Shown: positions 7,293 to 14,304, numbered from the stretch's first letter. The stretch is 20,177 bases of DNA from CAYLZO01 sp964387775 (GCA_964387775.1 CAYLZO010000076.1:1-20177), one strand, 5' to 3'. Notes: generated by a model from the sequence alone, not told the origin. Translations and numbers: made by a program.

Positions 7293-7293
7293 T

Positions 7294-7299
7294 GAGGAG
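7294..7299 (+). promoter_or_regulatory. Ribosome binding site for the TTG start at 7306
   Basis: GAGGAG lies six bases before TTG 7306, immediately after the heptamer array (one-base gap). It decides the TTG start. Confidence 0.8.
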
Positions 7300-7305
7300 A
7301 CGACT

Positions 7306-8319
7306 TTGAAAGACCTGATCAAAAGACTCACCGAAGCCTACGGCCCCTCGGGCCACGAAGACGAGATCCGGGACGTCCTCCGCGCCGAGGTCGAGCCCCT
7401 GGCCGACGAGATTCGTGTGGACGCCCTGGGCAACCTCATCGTTTTGAAACGGGGCCATACCCTGAGCTCGTCGAAGGGAGCAGGTGGCAAAAAAGTCATG
7501 CTCGCCGCCCACATGGACGAGATCGGCGTCATCGTCAGCTACGTGGACGAGAAGGGCTTTTTGCGCTTCCAGCCCATCGGCGGCCTGGACCTGACGGCCC
7601 TGGCCGGCAGCCGGGTGCAGTTCGCCGATGGGGCGTTGGGCGTCATCGCCCCTGAGGATCGCACCGAGTTCAAAAAGAACCCCGAGCTGTCCAAGCTCTA
7701 CATCGACGTCGGCGCCACCGGCCACGGCGAGGCCAAGGCTCGCCTGGGCCAGGCGGCTGCCTTTGTGCGGCCTTTTGCCGACCTGGGCCAGCGCATCGTG
7801 GCCAAGGCATTCGACGACCGCATCGCCTGCGCCATCCTCGTCGAGGTGCTGCGCCGGCTGGAGGATTCGCCCCACGACGTCTATTGTGTCTTTAGCGTCC
7901 AGGAGGAGGTCGGCTTGCGCGGCGCCCGGACCAGCGCCTACGGCATCGAGCCCGACGTGGGCATTGCCGTGGACATTACGCCCACCGGCGACACGCCCGA
8001 GGCCAAAAAGCTGAACATGAAGCTGGGTGCCGGGCCGTGCATCAAGGTCAAGGACTCGGGCATGCTGGCCCACCCGGGCCTCAAGAACTTGCTCATCGAG
8101 GTGGCGGAAGCCCACGAGATCCCGTATCAGCTCGAAGTCCTGGACCGGGGCTCCACCGACGCCGCTGCCATCCAACTGGCCCGCAGCGGCGTGCCGGCCG
8201 GCTGCGTATCCATCGCCTGCCGCTACTACCACACCCCCTCAGAGATGGTGGACGTGGGCGACGTGGAAAAGACCGTCGATCTGTTACTTGCCGTGCTGGC
8301 CGGTCCAATCGATCCATAG
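7306..8319 (+). CDS. M42 family metallo-aminopeptidase, paralogue 3
   Basis: 337 residues, TTG start. All expected residues are present: H69 in AAHMDEIGV, D170 in KAFDDR, E200/E201 in VQEEVGLRGA, D223 in AVDITPTGDTPE, and H309 in CRYYHTPSE. The N-terminus LTEAYGPSGHEDEIRD is typical and close to that of paralogue 2 (LSNAFGPSGCEDEVRR). The middle, around 95-130, is shorter than in the other two. Three M42 enzymes in one transcript could make three homo-oligomers of different specificity or mixed particles, as known for archaeal TET proteins. Which applies is inference. Confidence 0.92.
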   Translation: MKDLIKRLTEAYGPSGHEDEIRDVLRAEVEPLADEIRVDALGNLIVLKRGHTLSSSKGAGGKKVMLAAHMDEIGVIVSYVDEKGFLRFQPIGGLDLTALAGSRVQFADGALGVIAPEDRTEFKKNPELSKLYIDVGATGHGEAKARLGQAAAFVRPFADLGQRIVAKAFDDRIACAILVEVLRRLEDSPHDVYCVFSVQEEVGLRGARTSAYGIEPDVGIAVDITPTGDTPEAKKLNMKLGAGPCIKVKDSGMLAHPGLKNLLIEVAEAHEIPYQLEVLDRGSTDAAAIQLARSGVPAGCVSIACRYYHTPSEMVDVGDVEKTVDLLLAVLAGPIDP

Positions 8320-8338
8320 ACCCTCGGAGGTCGATCTT

Positions 8339-8866
8339 ATGAGCACCCCCGAAACACCCCCAGAACCAAAGAGACGAAGGAGAAAACGAGGACGGCGGTC
8401 CAGACGCCGATTGGAAACCCTGGACCGCATTTGGCAGGATTGGTGGGTCGAGATCGTCGTCGCCGTCCTGGTCCTGCTTGCCGTCTTTTTACTCGTCGAG
8501 CAGATGGACATCCGCGAGACCCTCTTTGCCTGGATCGTCGGCGTTTTCGACGGCCTGGGCGACGCTGGCCAGGGCCTGGTGGAGGGCGTCAAGCGCTTTG
8601 TGCGCAACACGACCCTCTCTGACTTGATCGCTTACACCCTCATCTTGGTCGTGCTCGGCCTGGCCGTGTGGCGGATTCGGTGGCGGCTCCTGAACTCGCC
8701 TCGCTTTACGGAGCAAGCTTGCCCGGCGTGCGGCGGCGACATTCACCGCATCCACCGGCGGACCCGAGACCGGCTGGTGAACCTATTCGTGCCCGTCCGC
8801 CGCTACCAGTGCAAGGACCCCGATTGTCCGTGGCATGGCCTCCGCGTAGGGAAATCGCGCCGCTAG
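8339..8866 (+). CDS. Two-TM protein with C-terminal zinc ribbon, function unknown
   Basis: 175 residues; I do not recognise a named family. Residues 1-24 are extremely basic (RRRRKRGRRSRRR) with a Pro/Glu lead, then a membrane segment at about 35-54, an amphipathic stretch with two glycines and acidic residues (60-90), a second membrane segment at about 94-111, and a cytosolic tail. The tail holds four cysteines, C128-x2-C131 and C158-x4-C163, laid out as a zinc ribbon (CPACGGDIHR, YQCKDPDCPWHG). With the basic N-terminus inside, both termini are cytosolic. The basic tail could bind nucleic acid or lipid head groups. GGAGG at 8326-8330 precedes the ATG by 8 bp. It lies 19 bp after the third M42 gene and 14 bp before a TPR gene, within the same transcript. 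Confidence 0.8.
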   Translation: MSTPETPPEPKRRRRKRGRRSRRRLETLDRIWQDWWVEIVVAVLVLLAVFLLVEQMDIRETLFAWIVGVFDGLGDAGQGLVEGVKRFVRNTTLSDLIAYTLILVVLGLAVWRIRWRLLNSPRFTEQACPACGGDIHRIHRRTRDRLVNLFVPVRRYQCKDPDCPWHGLRVGKSRR

Positions 8867-8868
8867 AT

Positions 8869-8878
8869 GGAAAGGAAG
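8869..8878 (+). promoter_or_regulatory. Ribosome binding site choosing the GTG start at 8881
   Basis: GGAAAGGAAG lies just upstream of GTG 8881. The in-frame reading further upstream lies inside the previous gene and has no family features, and the ATG at 8867 stops after five codons. Confidence 0.65.
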
Positions 8879-8880
8879 TC

Positions 8881-9345
8881 GTGAGGCTGAACTCACTAAA
8901 AAATGGCTGGAATTGGGTCCGCTCGCGGCTCTACCGCCGCGTGGCCGACGCCCACCGGCACTTTGGCAACCTCTATGGCAACCAGATGGAGCATTGGTCG
9001 GCCATCGAGTATTACACCCGGGCTGTGGCCCTCGATCCGGCCTACGCCCAGGCATATTACAGCCGGGGCGTGCTCTACTGGCGCGAGATCGGCAACCACT
9101 ACCGCGCCATCCAGGACCTGACCCAGGTGCTGGAGCTGGTCCCCTCCTGGGCCGAGGCGTACTTTAACCGGGCCATGGCTCGCAAGCTGCGCAACGAGCC
9201 AGCCAAGGCCATCGCCGATTTTCGGCGCTACCTGGCCGCGGGACAGGATGACTTTTGGCTCGACGCGGCGCAGCGCCAGGTGGTCGAACTCGAGGAATCC
9301 TTCGACCGAGCGGAGTCTGCTGAGGCAACAGAAGGATCTCTATGA
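8881..9345 (+). CDS. Small TPR-repeat protein
   Basis: 154 residues, GTG start. About three tetratricopeptide repeats cover residues 20-125. The clearest are HWSAIEYYTRAVALDPAYAQ with the following AYYSRGVLYW, then AIQDLTQVLELVPSWAEAYF and KAIADFRRYLAAGQDDFWLD. There is no signal peptide or membrane segment, so it is probably a cytosolic adaptor. The N-terminal 20 residues are basic and aromatic (LKNGWNWVRSRLYRRVADAH). Its stop codon overlaps the ATG of the nuclease lipoprotein (ATGA at 9342-9345), so the two are translationally coupled. No partner can be named; the preceding membrane zinc-ribbon protein is the nearest candidate. Confidence 0.82.
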   Translation: MRLNSLKNGWNWVRSRLYRRVADAHRHFGNLYGNQMEHWSAIEYYTRAVALDPAYAQAYYSRGVLYWREIGNHYRAIQDLTQVLELVPSWAEAYFNRAMARKLRNEPAKAIADFRRYLAAGQDDFWLDAAQRQVVELEESFDRAESAEATEGSL

Positions 9346-10181
9346 GGTACAGATCGCTCCCTTTTGTCCTCGTTCTCTTTTTGGGCTTCTCTTTGATCGC
9401 CTGCGACCTGAGCCTTATCACCGTCACGCCCCCCGACGACGAAACCGGATCCCCGGTGCCCACCCCGGCAGAGGGTGTGGAGGTCCGCATCGCCCGCGCC
9501 ATAGACGGCGACACCGTGGAGCTGGACGATGGCCGGCGCGTCCGCTACATCGGCGTCAACACCCCCGAGCGCGACCAGCCCTTCTACGAGGCGGCCACCG
9601 ATGCCAACCGCCGCCTCGTCGAGGGCCAGGCGGCGTGGCTCGTCCTCGACGTCCAGCCCACCGACCGCTACGGCCGGACCCTGGCCTACGTCTGGTTGGG
9701 TGACACGTTCGTAAACTGGGAGTTGGTGCGGCAGGGATACGCCACCGTCTACACCGAGCCCCCCAACGTCCGCTACAGCGAGGTCCTGCTGGCCGCCCAG
9801 CGAGCGGCCCGGGAGGCTGAGCGCGGCCTCTGGGCGCCGGCCGATGCCCCCCTGAAGATCCAAAAGATCTACTACGACGCCCCCGGCGACGACGCCCAGA
9901 ACCCCAACGGCGAATGGGTCGAGATCCGCAACGTCGGCACGGACGCCGTCAATCTGGGCGGATTTCGGCTCAAGGACGAGGCCACCCACATCTATACTTT
10001 TCCGGCCCTGGAGCTGGGGCCAGATCAGGTGCTCAAGCTCTACAGCGGCCCGGGGACAGACACCGGCTCGGCCCTCTACTGGGGGCTGGAGGGACAATCC
10101 GTGTGGAACAACGACGGCGACGTCGCCTTCCTGCGTGATCCCCAGGGCCGCCTGGTCGATTCCTACGAGTACGGGCCATGA
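9342..10181 (+). CDS. Lipoprotein with staphylococcal-nuclease-like and lamin-tail domains
   Basis: 279 residues, three parts. (1) Lipoprotein signal peptide with lipobox L18-I-A-C21, so it should be lipidated and exposed outside the membrane, followed by a Pro/Thr linker to about 44. (2) SNase (TNase) domain at about 46-167: AIDGDTVEL with D57 (nuclease D21), R68 (R35), VNTPE with T74 and E76 (T41, E43), and RYGRTLAYV with R112 (R87). The D40 equivalent is Asn73, common in relatives. The catalytic set otherwise looks intact, so a Ca-dependent DNA/RNA nuclease is expected. (3) C-terminal lamin-tail (LTD) beta-sandwich at about 170-279, with NGEWVEIRNVGTDAVNLGGF. The start overlaps the TPR stop, with AAGGA at 9332-9336. 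Its own stop overlaps the next start by 4 bp. Likely role: surface nucleic-acid degradation. Confidence 0.88.
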   Translation: MRYRSLPFVLVLFLGFSLIACDLSLITVTPPDDETGSPVPTPAEGVEVRIARAIDGDTVELDDGRRVRYIGVNTPERDQPFYEAATDANRRLVEGQAAWLVLDVQPTDRYGRTLAYVWLGDTFVNWELVRQGYATVYTEPPNVRYSEVLLAAQRAAREAERGLWAPADAPLKIQKIYYDAPGDDAQNPNGEWVEIRNVGTDAVNLGGFRLKDEATHIYTFPALELGPDQVLKLYSGPGTDTGSALYWGLEGQSVWNNDGDVAFLRDPQGRLVDSYEYGP

Positions 10182-10951
10182 TCGCCCTCTACGCCTTGCT
10201 CGGACTGCTCGTCGGGGCTGTCGCCAACCTGCTGGCCGACCAGCTTCCCCGTTGGCGGCGCCTACGACGCGCCCCCTTTTGTCCCTACTGTGACAAAGCG
10301 CGGCCCTGGTGGGCCTGGCTGAGTGTGGTGGCCTATCTCCGTTTCAAGACCGGCTGTCCCCACTGCGGCGCCCCCATCTCCTGGCGCCATCCCCTGGTCG
10401 AGCTGGGCACGGCGGTCCTCTTTGGCTTTCTGTGGTTTCGTTACGGTGACTTGCGGTTCTTGATCCCCTACACCCTCTACACCGCCATCTTTGTCCTGGT
10501 CCTCGTCATCGACCTGGAGCACAAACTCATCCTCAACGTTGTCATGTATCCCGCCTGGCTCCTGGCCCTGGCACTCAGCTTTTTCCACCCCACCCCCTAC
10601 TTTTATCGCGTGGCCCTTTTGGGCGGCCTCGTCGGCTTTGGCTTGCTTTACGTAATCTACCTCAGCGGCGTGCTTTTCGTCAAGGTCGTGAGCCGGGTCC
10701 GGGGCCAGGACCTGAATGCCGTGGCCTTTGGCTTCGGCGACGTGCGGCTGGGCGGATTCATCGGCCTGATCCTGGGCTTTCCCGCCGTGCTGCAAGCCAT
10801 CTTTTGGGCCGTGCTGCTCGGCGGGCTGGTGGGCTTGCTCTACTGGTTCGTCAGCGCCGTGATCTTGCGCCGCTACTCTCTCTTTACCGCCATCCCCTAC
10901 GGCCCCTTCCTCGTTTTGGGCGCCCTGGCCGTCCTTTTCTTCGGCCCCTGA
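10178..10951 (+). CDS. Prepilin peptidase, family A24A (type IV pilus/type II secretion)
   Basis: 257 residues. This is an inner-membrane aspartyl protease that cleaves and often N-methylates type IV prepilins or pseudopilins. Seen here are the cytosolic zinc-binding loop C35-x2-C38 and C60-x2-C63 (typical of the bifunctional methylating form), the catalytic Asp D112 in VIDLEHKLI, and the GFGD motif with D188. Around these are seven or eight hydrophobic segments. Length is normal. The ATG overlaps the nuclease stop (ATGA at 10178-10181) with no clear Shine-Dalgarno, so translation probably relies on coupling. No pilin, ATPase or platform gene is in the window, so the prepilin substrates must be encoded elsewhere. 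It is the last gene of the run. Confidence 0.92.
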   Translation: MIALYALLGLLVGAVANLLADQLPRWRRLRRAPFCPYCDKARPWWAWLSVVAYLRFKTGCPHCGAPISWRHPLVELGTAVLFGFLWFRYGDLRFLIPYTLYTAIFVLVLVIDLEHKLILNVVMYPAWLLALALSFFHPTPYFYRVALLGGLVGFGLLYVIYLSGVLFVKVVSRVRGQDLNAVAFGFGDVRLGGFIGLILGFPAVLQAIFWAVLLGGLVGLLYWFVSAVILRRYSLFTAIPYGPFLVLGALAVLFFGP

Positions 10952-10971
10952 GTTCACCCCTTCGCGCCTCA

Positions 10972-10991
10972 ACCCTGAGGGACCTCAGGGT
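10972..10991. terminator. Palindrome after the prepilin peptidase gene, possible weak terminator
   Basis: ACCCTGAGG (10972-10980) and CCTCAGGGT (10983-10991) are a perfect inverted repeat with two bases between, giving about an eight-base-pair hairpin. There is no T-run after it, so intrinsic termination is uncertain; a protein-binding palindrome is an alternative. Confidence 0.4.
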
Positions 10992-11026
10992 GTAGATCCC
11001 CTCCTGCCAAGAGACTAGGTCCTGGG

Positions 11027-11055
11027 TTGCACAAACTGCGCAGCGATGGTATAAT
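11027..11055 (+). promoter_or_regulatory. Sigma70-type promoter of the PD40/repeat-protein unit
   Basis: TTGCAC (11027-11032), a 17-bp spacer and a perfect TATAAT (11050-11055). The start would be near 11062, giving a leader of about 115 nt. Within the leader GGTGAA (near 11115) and TTCACC (near 11150) can pair. Confidence 0.8.
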
Positions 11056-11176
11056 CCTGGGCGGGTGAAGCCTGGCCTGGCCCAGGCGAGCCCGCACCAA
11101 TGACGCAGGGAGTCGGTGAAGGGAAGCGGAGAATCTGTCGTGCCAGCCTTTCACCTCTCCCCATGGGGGCTTGACG

Positions 11177-12649
11177 ATGACGAACATCAAAGAAATAGAG
11201 GGAAGATTCCAGAAACTGCACAATCGCTTGCTGCGCGGTGAACTGGACGAAGACCGCTTCAAGGCCGAGGTCGAACGTTTGCGCTTTGAGGACGACCAGG
11301 GACGCCAGTGGAAGATCGGCTGGTACACGGGCAAGTGGTATCACTACGAGGAAGGGCAGTGGGTCCGAGGTCAGCCCCGGCAGCGTGAGAGATCCGCCAC
11401 CGCTGCGGCGTCGGCGACGGAAAAGGCGGCGGCTAAACGGCGGCCCGGCTACTGGCTGGTGCCCGTTCTGGTGGGCCTGGTGGCGCTGGCCGTCGTCGCC
11501 CTGGTCGCCGGCTGGAATACGGATTGGTGGACGAGCCCTACCGAGGGGGCCATTGGGGCCGTCGAGGCCACGGCGACGGCCAGTCCCAGTCCCACCCTGA
11601 TGCCCACCGATACACCCCTGCCGGCCGCCACCCAGCGCCCCTCGCCTACGCCGACGGCCGCGCAACACACACCCGAGCCCTCGCCCACGGCGACGAACGC
11701 GCCGGTCACGGCCACGCCATCGCCCTCTCCAACGCCGACGGCCACAGCCACGTCGGAGCCTGCCGGCCCGGCGCCCACCGCGCCGCCCGCTCTTACCGGC
11801 CGCATCTACTTCCCCGTCTATGATTCCGAGCGGAGAACCCTTGACATCCACGTCTACCAGCTTGCAGACGGAACCCGCAGTGTCCTGGTCGAGAAAGCCG
11901 GCCAACCGGCCCTCAGCCCCAACGGGGAACGATTGGCCTTTCGCTCCTGGGAGAGCAACTACCGCGCCATCCGGGTGCGGGAGCTGGACGACGGCCACAT
12001 CTGGACCTGGGTCAATTTCTCCGAGGCCGCCCGACCCAGTTGGTCGCCTGACAGTGAGAACATTGTCTTTCCCTCGCAGCAGGAACCCGATCGCCAGTGG
12101 CGCATCTATCGGACCCTGGGCAGTGAGATGGACCGGGTACGGCGCCACGGCGGCGACATCTTGGGGCGGGTGCCGATCTGGCTGTCCGATGGCCGCATCG
12201 TCTACTGGGAGTGTCCGTTGAACGAGTGCGGCCTCTACGTCATGCAGAGCGACGGCACGAGTCCCACCCGCCTGACCACCTTCGAACACGACACCGCCCC
12301 GGCTGGCTCACCCGACGGCGACCAGATCGCGTTCATGTCGAATCGAGCTGGCAACTGGGAGATCTATGTCACGACCGCCCAGCCACCGGGCGGCCAGGCC
12401 CCGCCGAACCCCCGGCGCCTGACCCAGAATCCGGCCCACGATGGCCTGCCGGCCTGGTCCCCGGACGGCGCGTGGATCGCCTTTGTCAGCAATCAGGGGG
12501 GCGCGTGGGCCATCTGGGCCGTACAGGCCGATGGCTCCGGGTTGCACAAGCTTCTTATCGTTGGTGGGCCGCTGGAAGGTCCCATTGCCCAGGTCAAGCC
12601 CGACGAGCAGCACGGCTGGACCTGGGAGTCCATCGCCTGGGGGCCTTGA
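11177..12649 (+). CDS. Membrane-anchored PD40/TolB-like beta-propeller protein
   Basis: 490 residues. The cytosolic N-terminal domain (1-60) starts with a short helical part (EIEGRFQKLHNRLLRGELDE) and continues with an aromatic stretch, WKIGWYTGKWYHYEEGQWV. Then come a basic linker, one membrane segment (about 92-113), a low-complexity Pro/Thr/Ser/Ala linker (about 114-204), and a beta-propeller (about 205-490). The propeller has PD40/WD40-like blades containing PALSPNGERLAF, PSWSPDSENIVF, AGSPDGDQIAFMSNRAGNWE and PAWSPDGAWIAFVSNQGGAW. Topology is inside-out, with the propeller exposed. ATG 11177 is preferred over an in-frame TTG at 11171 because GGGGG at 11165-11169 is better spaced. It is cotranscribed with the 49-residue-repeat protein 22 bp downstream. 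The ligand is unknown; a sensing or scaffold role is inference. Confidence 0.85.
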   Translation: MTNIKEIEGRFQKLHNRLLRGELDEDRFKAEVERLRFEDDQGRQWKIGWYTGKWYHYEEGQWVRGQPRQRERSATAAASATEKAAAKRRPGYWLVPVLVGLVALAVVALVAGWNTDWWTSPTEGAIGAVEATATASPSPTLMPTDTPLPAATQRPSPTPTAAQHTPEPSPTATNAPVTATPSPSPTPTATATSEPAGPAPTAPPALTGRIYFPVYDSERRTLDIHVYQLADGTRSVLVEKAGQPALSPNGERLAFRSWESNYRAIRVRELDDGHIWTWVNFSEAARPSWSPDSENIVFPSQQEPDRQWRIYRTLGSEMDRVRRHGGDILGRVPIWLSDGRIVYWECPLNECGLYVMQSDGTSPTRLTTFEHDTAPAGSPDGDQIAFMSNRAGNWEIYVTTAQPPGGQAPPNPRRLTQNPAHDGLPAWSPDGAWIAFVSNQGGAWAIWAVQADGSGLHKLLIVGGPLEGPIAQVKPDEQHGWTWESIAWGP

Positions 12650-12671
12650 GGTGAAAGTAAAGAGATAGGTT

Positions 12672-14057
12672 ATGAGTGCTGAGGCAATTCGAGAGATACG
12701 GGTATCGCGCGACGGACAACGAGAGCGCCGGCTGGTCGAGCTCTACGAAAAAACCAAGCGCCTGATCGGCTACAAGGAGTGGGAGGACGCGCTGGCCTGC
12801 CTGGAACAGATCGTGATGATCGAGCCGGGCTACCGGGACACGGACGAACTTGCCGCGGAGTTGTGGCGCGAGGTGCGCCTCTTTCAGGCCTACCAGCGCG
12901 GCATCGAGAACTTGGAAAACGGCGACCTTGCCGCAGCCCAGGGCTATCTGTCGTGGGTGGTCAATCAATCGCTCGGCTACCGCGACGCCCACGCCCGCTT
13001 GCGCCAGGCCCAGCAAAAGGCCCGGCTGGCCGACCTCTACCGCGCCGGTCTCGATCACTACACCAAGGGGCAGTGGAACGAGGCCATCGAGACCTTTGGG
13101 GCCGTCATTGCCCTCGAACCGGGCTATCGCCACGCCCTGGACATGCTGGAGGACAGCCGGGAGCGCCAGGCTCTGTCCGACACCTACGACCAGGCCGTGA
13201 CCCGGGCCGAGGCCGGGGATTGGGAGGCCGCCTCCGAGTTGTTCCGCAAGGTCCAGGCTGCCTCCCCCGGCTACGAAGACGTGGCCGTCCAGCTCCGCCA
13301 CGCCGAGCGGATGCGTGCCCTCGGAAACCTCTACGACCGGGGGCGAGACGCGTACGAGGCCCAAGATTGGTCGCGGGCCATCGACTTTCTCGACCAGGTC
13401 GTCGCTGCCGAGGAGGATTACCTCGACACGGCGCAGCTCTTGCGCGACGCCATCCAGGAAAAGCAACTCGTGTATTTGAGCCAGGACGCGGAGGAAGCCT
13501 TCGACGCAGGCCGGTGGGGCGAGGCCATCGAGCAGTACCAGGCCATCGTCGCCATGCGATCGGACTATCCCCGCGCCCAGGCCCGCCTGGTCGAAGCCCA
13601 GCGTCAGCAGCACCTGGAACAAGCCTACGCCGACGGCAACAGCCTGTACAAGGCCCAGCGCTGGCTGGAAGCTATCGTCCAGTTCGAGCGCGTCGTCGCC
13701 TTGGACCCCAACTACCTCAACGTCCAGGCCCTGCTGACCGACGCCAGTCGCCAGAAAAAGTTGGACGACCTCTACACCCAGGCCCAGCGCAGCTATCGCA
13801 ACAAACGCTGGACCGAGACCATCGAGTGGCTGGAGCAGATTGGAAGGCTGCAGGGGAATTATCGCGACGTCGCCCGGCTGCTGGAGCGGGCCCGCCTGCA
13901 CATGCAGCTCGACCGGCTCTACAGCCAGGGCCAGCGGGCCTGGGAGACCGGCCGGCGCTCGGACGCGCTGACCGCTTTTGAGCAGATCATGGACCTCGAT
14001 CCCGGCTATCGCGACGTGGCCAATCTCTTGCGCAAGGTGCGGGCCATCACCGGCTGA
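12672..14057 (+). CDS. Helical-repeat (TPR-like) protein of nine exact 49-residue units
   Basis: 461 residues. After a 23-residue N-terminus, the whole protein is nine back-to-back repeats starting at residues 24, 73, 122, 171, 220, 269, 318, 367 and 416. Each is exactly 49 residues except the last, which ends after 46. Unit pattern: LYxxGxxxxxxxxWxxAI, then xxFxxVxALxPGYxDV, then xxLLxxAxxxxxL. This corresponds to a TPR-like helix pair plus a third helix leading into the next unit. There is no signal peptide or membrane segment, so a cytosolic solenoid is expected. It follows the PD40 protein by 22 bp and may be its cytosolic partner (inference from position). A terminator-like hairpin begins 24 bp after the stop. 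Confidence 0.85.
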   Translation: MSAEAIREIRVSRDGQRERRLVELYEKTKRLIGYKEWEDALACLEQIVMIEPGYRDTDELAAELWREVRLFQAYQRGIENLENGDLAAAQGYLSWVVNQSLGYRDAHARLRQAQQKARLADLYRAGLDHYTKGQWNEAIETFGAVIALEPGYRHALDMLEDSRERQALSDTYDQAVTRAEAGDWEAASELFRKVQAASPGYEDVAVQLRHAERMRALGNLYDRGRDAYEAQDWSRAIDFLDQVVAAEEDYLDTAQLLRDAIQEKQLVYLSQDAEEAFDAGRWGEAIEQYQAIVAMRSDYPRAQARLVEAQRQQHLEQAYADGNSLYKAQRWLEAIVQFERVVALDPNYLNVQALLTDASRQKKLDDLYTQAQRSYRNKRWTETIEWLEQIGRLQGNYRDVARLLERARLHMQLDRLYSQGQRAWETGRRSDALTAFEQIMDLDPGYRDVANLLRKVRAITG

Positions 14058-14080
14058 CAGAAGTCCAGACACGGACCACG

Positions 14081-14109
14081 AGCCGCCAGCGCCGGCGGCT
14101 TGACTTTTT
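14081..14109 (+). terminator. Probable terminator of the repeat-protein gene, overlapping the aspS -35
   Basis: AGCCGCC (14081-14087) pairs with GGCGGCT (14094-14100) around a six-base loop, followed by TGAC and five T. The T-run is displaced by four bases, so efficiency is uncertain. Confidence 0.55.
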
Positions 14110-14128
14110 CCCAGGGCAGGTGTATCAT
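14100..14128 (+). promoter_or_regulatory. Sigma70-type promoter of aspS
   Basis: TTGACT (14100-14105), a 17-bp spacer and TATCAT (14123-14128). The start would be near 14135, leaving a leader of about 170 nt. The -35 begins on the last base of the upstream terminator stem. Confidence 0.65.
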
Positions 14129-14147
14129 AGCGCACTATCGGCCCACA

Positions 14148-14162
14148 AGGTGCGAGGCACCT
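14148..14162. repeat. 15-bp palindrome AGGTGC-N3-GCACCT, copy 1
   Basis: AGGTGCGAGGCACCT, a six-base-pair stem with a three-base loop, in the aspS leader. The same arms recur at 20002-20016 upstream of the dipeptidase gene. Confidence 0.7.
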
Positions 14163-14174
14163 GACCAAGCAGCT

Positions 14175-14264
14175 TGTCGGAGAGGGCTGTTCGTAGTGCG
14201 CGCTTTGCCAGAGGCACGCCTTTGGCAAAGCGCGCACTACGAACCCTGGCAGATCTCTCCGACA
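14175..14264. repeat. Large perfect palindrome in the aspS leader
   Basis: An inner perfect stem of 22 bp pairs 14189-14210 with 14223-14244. An outer perfect 10-bp stem pairs TGTCGGAGAG (14175-14184) with CTCTCCGACA (14255-14264). The apical 12 bases can form a further short stem. It lies between the aspS promoter and start codon, with no T-run after it. It could be a non-autonomous palindromic repeat or a leader RNA structure. The conserved T-box sequence AGGGTGG is absent. Confidence 0.8.
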
Positions 14265-14304
14265 GCCCGCTAGGCGGACCCAATCTCAGGGTTAGGAGGA
14301 GACC

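Noticed and set aside
14135..14304. T-box riboswitch upstream of aspS
   Set aside because: The conserved T-box sequence (AGGGTGGNACCGCG) and a terminator/antiterminator pair are absent.
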